Source of the DNA: Candidatus Nanohaloarchaea archaeon
Lineage (GTDB): Archaea; EX4484-52; GLR71
Direction of reading: 5' to 3'
DNA: 10,503 bases
Assembly: GCA_030594675.1 (NCBI GenBank)
Contig: JAUVES010000015.1
Location: 1 to 10,503 of the forward strand
Made by a program: the position numbers and the translations under genes. The notes under the pieces are model-generated. The model saw only the letters and a list, made by a program, of their open reading frames with translations, was not told the origin of the DNA and ran no database searches. Below are positions 9,001 through 10,503 of the stretch, piece by piece; the first letter of the stretch is position 1; every line of letters begins with the position of its first letter.

Positions 9001-10503
9001 CAATCTGTCAAATTATGTCCTGTTTGCAGGTACAACATATGAAAATGACTGGAACACAACAAACCAGTCAGGAACAAGAATCTATTCAACAGGAACACAA
9101 ATCGGCGGCAACTATTGGACCAACTCAACATTTACCGGATATTCAGATACATGCACTGATTCTGAAAATGATGGATTTTGCGATGTTTCATACACATTAA
9201 GTACTAACAATACAGATTATCTTCCTCTGAGTGATGATGCGCCCATCCTCACATCAGAGTGTATGGTGCTTTCAACACCTAATGCAGTTTACCTCCTGAC
9301 ATCAAATGTTTCCTCCGACGGGACCTGCTTTACAATAGGTGCGGACAATATAACCCTGGATGGGGATGGATACACGATAAACTATTCAAAGGTCTCTACA
9401 GGGTATGCAATAAATAATTCTGATGGTTATGATGGTATAACAATAAAGGATCTTGATATTGTGCAAGGGAATGCAAGCGTTTCAAATGCTTATGGGATCT
9501 TAACATATGGGATGACAAACAGCTTAATAACAAATAATACATTTAAAACAGTAGGTGAAGTTAGTCATAGTATATACCTAATTTCTTCAAGTAATTACAA
9601 TATTATATCTTACAATATAATTAATAGCCACGGTCCTGGTGTGAAACTATACACATCAGCAGAGAATACGGTTTCAAACAACAATATCACAAACTCTGAC
9701 ACGTATTCTAACGGCATATCTATTAGTTATGGTTCAGGACATATAATTTCGGACAATAATATAATAGTATCAAATATGAATAGTCACGGGGTTTCTCTAT
9801 ACTCGACCAGTACAAACAACATAACTGGAGGTTCTGTCATTTCAGAATTAGCATATGATTATTACCTTAGAGATGCAGGCACAACAAACAACATCACTAA
9901 CACCAACTTCACAGCGCAGAGAAAAATATATTTCTATGACAACACATCCTGGTTCAACTACAACAATGAAACAGACGGCAATATCTGGCTGAAGACAAAC
10001 GTATCGGAACAAAGCTATTTGAACAGAACCCTCACAACATGGTCTCAAGTCGAGATGACCTGGAACGACACCAACTCAACCGTAGGATTGACTGCAAGAT
10101 ATAATTTAACAGGGTTGTCCCCGTCCACAATTTATTCAATATACAACACATCCTCATCAGGAACAACAACCCAATATCTTACAACTGATTCTGTAGGCAC
10201 ACTTCCAAGCTTCACAATCGCACTTGAAGGCAACACAGAGATAAAAGTGATTGACGATACTCCACCCGACATCTCATTTGTCCCGCCGACAGAGACGGAT
10301 GGCGATACAATAAGTAATGATTGGGCATATGTAAACACGACAGTAACAGACGGCTACAATGCAACCGCCTTCATCGACTGGAACAATTCTCTGGTCGGTT
10401 GGTGGAGGTTTGACAATAATACTGGAACCGTTGCAAAAGATTACAGCAGTTACAGCAACGACGGAACATTAACAAACATGAACGAAGGTCTAGACAACTG
10501 CAC
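1..10503 (+). CDS. Giant multidomain surface protein, internal fragment (both ends missing)
   Basis: One frame, with codons starting at base 2, reads through the whole window (3,500 complete codons) without a stop. Neither terminus is present, so no signal peptide, start site or membrane/cell-wall anchor can be judged. All recognisable parts are extracellular beta folds: FG-GAP-like tail, four parallel beta-helices, two FN3-like/Ig blocks, LamG, DUF2341, MAM-like jelly roll and NosD-type caps. Sequons N-x-S/T are very frequent, Cys is rare and occurs mostly in pairs, and Lys/Arg are scarce. This suits a secreted or surface-anchored glycoprotein used for adhesion, as a stalk or as an envelope layer. 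The product could equally be called a right-handed parallel beta-helix, LamG or DUF2341 domain protein. The source is probably archaeal (ATA and AGA/AGG codons common, archaeal-type domain mix). The open frame is certain; the role is inferred. Confidence 0.93.
2..139 (+). other. FG-GAP/VCBS-like repeat, C-terminal remnant of an upstream beta-propeller
   Basis: The first 46 residues contain SSPAIADLDGDGLLD (bases 38-79 region), followed by an IVGSADSNVYVF strand. The D-x-D-x-D-G loop between two short strands is the hallmark of FG-GAP/VCBS (integrin alpha-like) propeller blades and is expected to bind calcium. Only one blade is visible, so a propeller probably lies upstream. A PQQ-like propeller blade is the alternative. 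The chain then passes through a short linker directly into beta-helix 1. Confidence 0.75.
152..904 (+). other. Parallel beta-helix domain 1 (NosD/PbH1-type)
   Basis: About 250 residues of degenerate 22-24-residue rungs with the pattern N-x-I/V, G-I-Y-L and S-x-x-N, typical of right-handed parallel beta-helix (PbH1, NosD/pectate-lyase-like) proteins. The N-terminal cap begins with Cys at 152 and contains VSSDGTCF with Cys at 218, 22 residues later; the same cap is found at 9260-9328. ENITIDGNGYT then starts the first full rung. Such helices serve as carbohydrate-binding or structural solenoids; no catalytic residues are recognisable. Compared with its downstream copy (9242-9853), it is 53 residues longer between the shared cap and the shared exit sequence, about two rungs. 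Confidence 0.85.
905..1303 (+). other. FN3-like beta-sandwich linker, copy 1
   Basis: Starts at YDYYLR, where the beta-helix ends, continues through TNFTAQRKIYFYD, a Trp-rich stretch (SWFNYNNET) and EMTWNDTNST, and ends with a strand containing NTEIKVI. The alternating hydrophobic pattern, the TGL...TxYSIYNTSSSG turn and the roughly 100-residue C-terminal part resemble a fibronectin type III or related Ig-like sandwich. I do not recognise a named family with certainty. The same sequence recurs at 9854-10252 at identical length, so it behaves as a fixed adaptor between a beta-helix and the next Ig/LamG module. Confidence 0.6.
905..1462 (+). repeat. Long direct repeat, copy A (partner at 9854-10411)
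   Basis: Codon-by-codon collinear with 9854-10411 at a constant offset of 8,949 bases, checked at the YDYY, DDTPP and LVGWW anchors. Several DNA runs longer than 20 bases are identical, for example around 1111-1138 and 1301-1326. Confidence 0.9.
1304..2206 (+). other. Ig-like domain interrupted by a LamG domain, copy 1
   Basis: The first part (1304-1441) opens with DDTPPDISFVPPT, a typical domain boundary of surface Ig-like repeats, and runs to ITAFIDWNNS. The last part (2087-2206) has HNFTDLDEGTYTYTAYAQD, then LAGNVNST and a final strand RTVTIT, the usual end of a big-Ig/cadherin-like sandwich. Neither piece is complete alone (about 46 and 40 residues); together they make one normal sandwich, with LamG at 1442-2065 lying in a loop. 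A likely sugar-binding module thus projects from the stalk instead of extending it. Confidence 0.7.
1442..2065 (+). other. LamG / concanavalin A-like jelly-roll domain, copy 1
   Basis: About 208 residues. It begins LVGWWRFNNE, followed by SYGNNGT, GKFGKALQFDGIDDHLEV, a MTISIWVKP strand, EWNHIVLTCD, GYIDGELV, KLHIGT and ends DEVRIYNRALTPEEI. All of these are signature segments of the Laminin_G_3/concanavalin-like fold that typically binds sugars or matrix proteins. The length is normal for the family. The interior (about 1600-2030) uses many A/T-ending codons, while the last strand (2030-2080) switches abruptly to C-ending codons, hinting at mosaic origin. A second copy begins at 10391 and is cut by the window edge. 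Confidence 0.93.
2207..2518 (+). other. Ig-like domain
   Basis: About 104 residues: SIPPTLSDLTYTSYVDVDDG, then a strand IIRINATDN, GIDNVIIEEN, SGIYNHTISF and the final KIYANDTAGNQQNTS. The ATDN...V...Y and ANDTAGN motifs match the repetitive Ig-like (big-Ig/PKD-like) modules of archaeal and bacterial surface proteins. It is a spacer domain with several sequons and no active site. It follows the LamG-bearing domain without a linker. Confidence 0.65.
2699..3031 (+). other. DUF2341 domain
   Basis: About 111 residues beginning TGWKYRKPITIQN, then DLTDYQVKIVQN, CNDTRFTYYN, ISYWTETCN, ATFWVKVPF and TTIYMYYSN. The GW-x-YRKPI-T-I start, the D-(I/T)RF central strand, the paired Cys (QYC and ETC) and the IYMYYGN-like end are diagnostic of DUF2341, a beta-sandwich common in archaeal and bacterial surface proteins, often next to LamG-like domains. 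It has no known enzymatic activity. It is followed directly by a MAM-like domain, a combination often seen in this family. Confidence 0.92.
3032..3466 (+). other. MAM-like / concanavalin-like jelly-roll domain
   Basis: About 145 residues: FDFFEDWENG at the start, SQSSWIKKNVSLSHSG, LEFYWKVSSETNYDFLYY, a GWNYISYNLSSG turn, and IKFAYEKDGSVSSGSDMGW ending in IDLISV. The FExG...W...WKVSSE-x-(N)YD and YxKDxS-x-x-GSDxxWID signatures mark the MAM-like carbohydrate- or protein-binding jelly roll of bacterial and archaeal adhesins. Codon choice differs from the flanks: many T-ending codons (TCT, GGT, AGT, ATT, TTT) and CGT/CGC/CGA Arg, against C/A-ending codons nearby. The domain may have been acquired separately. 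Confidence 0.8.
3662..4006 (+). other. Unrecognised beta-sandwich segment
   Basis: About 115 residues starting IRDQKAISPQTGTNYTNSDQ, with later strands VWVNITMPN, TWYNLLNVSE and GQYNVTFYAN. The layout resembles a CARDB- or Ig-like sandwich (N-terminal strand, VNIT central strand, GQYNVTFYA near the end), but I cannot name the family. It contains several sequons and no Cys. It sits between the interrupted Ig-like domain and an FN3-like domain, so a spacer role is likely. Confidence 0.45.
4007..4300 (+). other. FN3-like domain
   Basis: About 98 residues: LPTEPILISPANNINSSDKT, PDLNWTTITEDNFVNYTVQV, DNDSAFTSI and a late WYWRVIAYDSAGNSNTS. The P-x-L-x-W-x-x-x-D...Y-x-V-Q-(V/I) strand pair and the K-W-Y-W-R-V-x-A-x-D-x-x-G-N strand are classic fibronectin type III features of prokaryotic surface proteins. 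Spacer function is inferred. Confidence 0.75.
4301..4558 (+). other. Ig-like domain preceding beta-helix 2
   Basis: About 86 residues beginning DTTDPYVLVHIPENTTY and ending ILWANDTAGNINSTSVTF. The (D)TTxP boundary and the final W-A-x-D-x-A-G-N-x-(N)-S-T-x-V-x-F strand are the standard ends of short Ig-like modules. The next residue after the final strand is a Cys that opens beta-helix 2. Confidence 0.7.
4559..5200 (+). other. Parallel beta-helix domain 2
   Basis: About 214 residues. The entry carries a Cys pair 16 residues apart (4559 and 4607). Early rungs are of the GTVTFNNVDLTISKLTVDAG type, where each short strand is followed by a turn with G or N, and LRFENS, NFTISGT and SLYIINSSN follow. 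The later part has YIGLYLNTSDGSTIVNSTIS then GIYIDSSAGSIIYNN, where G-(I/L)-Y repeats at 23 residues, the standard PbH1 rung. No glycine-rich loops are present, which gives an internal reference for rung length without insertions. Confidence 0.8.
5201..5443 (+). other. NosD-type C-terminal cap with Ca-binding-like Cys loop, copy 1
   Basis: Eighty-one residues starting NLFNNTN, with WNTTNQSG, QIGGNYWTN, then DTCADTDTDGFCD (5354-5392), and ending VDHLPLSD. The GGNYW...Y-S-D...D-x-D-x-D-G-F-C-D...Y/H-L-P-L series is the usual terminal cap of NosD-like beta-helices in archaea. The Asp-rich loop with two Cys nine residues apart looks like a thrombospondin type 3-like calcium site closed by a disulfide; that function is inferred. 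It aligns without gaps to 8993-9235. Confidence 0.85.
5444..5818 (+). other. N-terminal part of beta-helix 3 (Cys-rich cap and first rungs)
   Basis: Contains DCTDMDDARGIYHLTQSIEN, then ACMDITADDVTLNCQGSTIDG. This is the C-x-L-(D)-x-x-G-x-Y-x-L-T-Q...C-x-x-I-x-A-D-x-V-T-L-x-C-x-G entry cap of many archaeal beta-helix proteins. Cys codons at 5468 and 5540 are 24 residues apart. The rungs KNCVISNW and AGIYLDAGSDNSTVENNTIY follow. The chain then enters the glycine-loop solenoid without a break, so both belong to one helix. Confidence 0.85.
5819..6433 (+). repeat. Super-repeat R0 (partial, 205 residues)
   Basis: Three Gly modules of 42, 41 and 43 residues, then a W module of 79 residues (6197-6433). 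The first type of module seen in later units (TG-x-A-L-I) is missing, so the unit is truncated at its start or has diverged into the entry rungs. Its W module is the most divergent of the four: it has extra residues near TTAQGAYDIPD, and YFYNKTNINIS replaces YFANQS. Confidence 0.85.
6434..7156 (+). repeat. Super-repeat R1 (241 residues)
   Basis: Modules of 42, 41, 41 and 41 residues followed by a W module of 76 residues (6929-7156). It opens TGIALIKTND and INNTISGFSGMSGGTG. The W module reads AGMWVSTDAYYNTITP, LNTIYGDPILYFANQS, then STMPVLVGG. Closest to R2, with the same total length. Confidence 0.88.
7157..7879 (+). repeat. Super-repeat R2 (241 residues)
   Basis: Modules of 40, 41, 41 and 42 residues followed by a W module of 77 residues (7649-7879). 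It opens TGLALINITN, then YNNTISGFGGMSG. The fourth module (TRGSGGVTTGWNG) has lost most of the GGxGG pattern. The exact 723-base length shared with R1 points to duplication of whole super-repeats. Confidence 0.88.
7880..8635 (+). repeat. Super-repeat R3 (252 residues)
   Basis: Modules of 42, 42, 48 and 41 residues followed by a W module of 79 residues (8399-8635). The third module has the longest glycine loop (SGGSGGTGGTA at its end) and a lone Cys in AGICLE. The W module starts SGIWVDTSSIDNEITKLSGN and keeps KPILYFYNQS. Confidence 0.88.
8636..8881 (+). repeat. Super-repeat R4 (partial, 82 residues)
   Basis: Exactly two 41-residue modules: TGLALIDVTSSTMYNNTISG with a GGMPGGTGG loop, then AGIYMDSSTDNNLSANSVSG with GGTGGASA. 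The next rung (YSLYLLQSNST) lacks a glycine loop, so the solenoid stops here and returns to plain rungs. Confidence 0.88.
8882..9241 (+). other. End of beta-helix 3: plain rungs and NosD-type cap, copy 2
   Basis: SLYLLQSNSTAIKENILKT, then YGLYLYSTSGSLIYN restores the 23-residue rung spacing. From 8993 the cap NLFNLSN, WNTTNQSG, QIGGNYWTN, DTCTDSENDGFCD (9146-9184) and TDYLPLSD aligns without gaps to 5201-5443. The Asp/Asn-rich loop with two Cys is a likely calcium site. It is followed by a Cys that opens beta-helix 4. Confidence 0.85.
9242..9853 (+). other. Parallel beta-helix domain 4 (shorter copy of beta-helix 1)
   Basis: About 204 residues. The entry cap has Cys codons at 9260 and 9326, 22 residues apart as in beta-helix 1, with nearly the same core (NVSSDGTCFTIGADNITLDG). 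Rungs include YGILTYGMTNSLITNN, HSIYLISSSNYNIISYN and VKLYTSAENTVSNNNIT. From the shared cap to the shared exit it spans 546 bases against 705 in copy 1, so about two rungs were lost or gained. Confidence 0.85.
9854..10252 (+). other. FN3-like beta-sandwich linker, copy 2
   Basis: Gapless counterpart of 905-1303, sharing YDYYLR, TNFTAQRKIYFYD, SWFNYNNET, EMTWNDTNST, SIYNTSSSGTTTQYLTTDS and NTEIKVI. Differences are scattered substitutions such as DNTS for DTTS and SPSTIY for FANTQY. The role as an adaptor between beta-helix and Ig/LamG is inferred from its repeated placement. Confidence 0.65.
9854..10411 (+). repeat. Long direct repeat, copy B (partner at 905-1462)
   Basis: Second member of the gapless pair described at 905-1462. 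Similarity weakens soon after entry into LamG (NNTGTVAK against NNESGENT), so the closely matching block ends near the LamG start, although the domain order continues. Confidence 0.9.
10253..10503 (+). other. Ig-like domain with start of inserted LamG, copy 2 (cut by window edge)
   Basis: Begins DDTPPDISFVPPTETDGD, runs to ATAFIDWNNS, and at 10391 enters LVGWWRFDNNTG, the start of a second LamG domain. DYSSYSNDGTLTNM matches the usual D-x-S-x-x-x-N-x-G-T-L segment. It breaks off before the LamG core. Confidence 0.85.

Overview
The whole window lies inside one very large protein-coding gene on the + strand. The frame whose codons start at base 2 stays open to the right edge, about 3,500 codons with no stop, and neither the start nor the stop codon is in view. 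No other gene, RNA gene, promoter, terminator, mobile element or CRISPR array is supported. The other open frames are shadows of this gene.

The protein is an extracellular, repetitive, all-beta surface protein. N-x-S/T sequons are dense, and Asn, Thr, Ser, Tyr and Gly are abundant while Lys and Arg are scarce. Common ATA (Ile) and AGA/AGG (Arg) codons, many sequons, and the mix of NosD-type beta-helices, LamG, DUF2341 and Ig/FN3-like domains resemble giant surface proteins of archaea, perhaps DPANN or Altiarchaeota-like lineages. The taxonomic call is inference.

Layout from left to right: the tail of an FG-GAP/VCBS-like segment (2-139); beta-helix 1 (152-904); an FN3-like sandwich (905-1303); an Ig-like domain interrupted by a LamG domain (1304-2206); an Ig-like domain (2207-2518); a second Ig-like domain interrupted by DUF2341 plus a MAM-like jelly roll (2519-3661); three more beta-sandwiches (3662-4558); beta-helix 2 with a NosD-type cap and Ca-binding-like loop (4559-5440); beta-helix 3 (5441-9241), whose core is a glycine-loop solenoid (5819-8881); then beta-helix 4 and a second copy of the FN3-like/Ig/LamG block, running off the right edge (9242-10503).

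Two things stand out. First, the solenoid is hierarchical: 17 modules of about 41 residues, each one beta-helix rung plus a glycine-rich loop of about 18 residues. They are grouped four at a time with a Trp-containing module of 76-79 residues into super-repeats of 241, 241 and 252 residues, with partial units at both ends. Second, the block at 905-1462 recurs without gaps exactly 8,949 bases (2,983 residues) downstream, so the protein appears to be built from duplicated units of about 9 kb and is probably much longer than the window. The likely role is a cell-surface stalk, adhesin or sheath protein; no enzymatic activity can be assigned.
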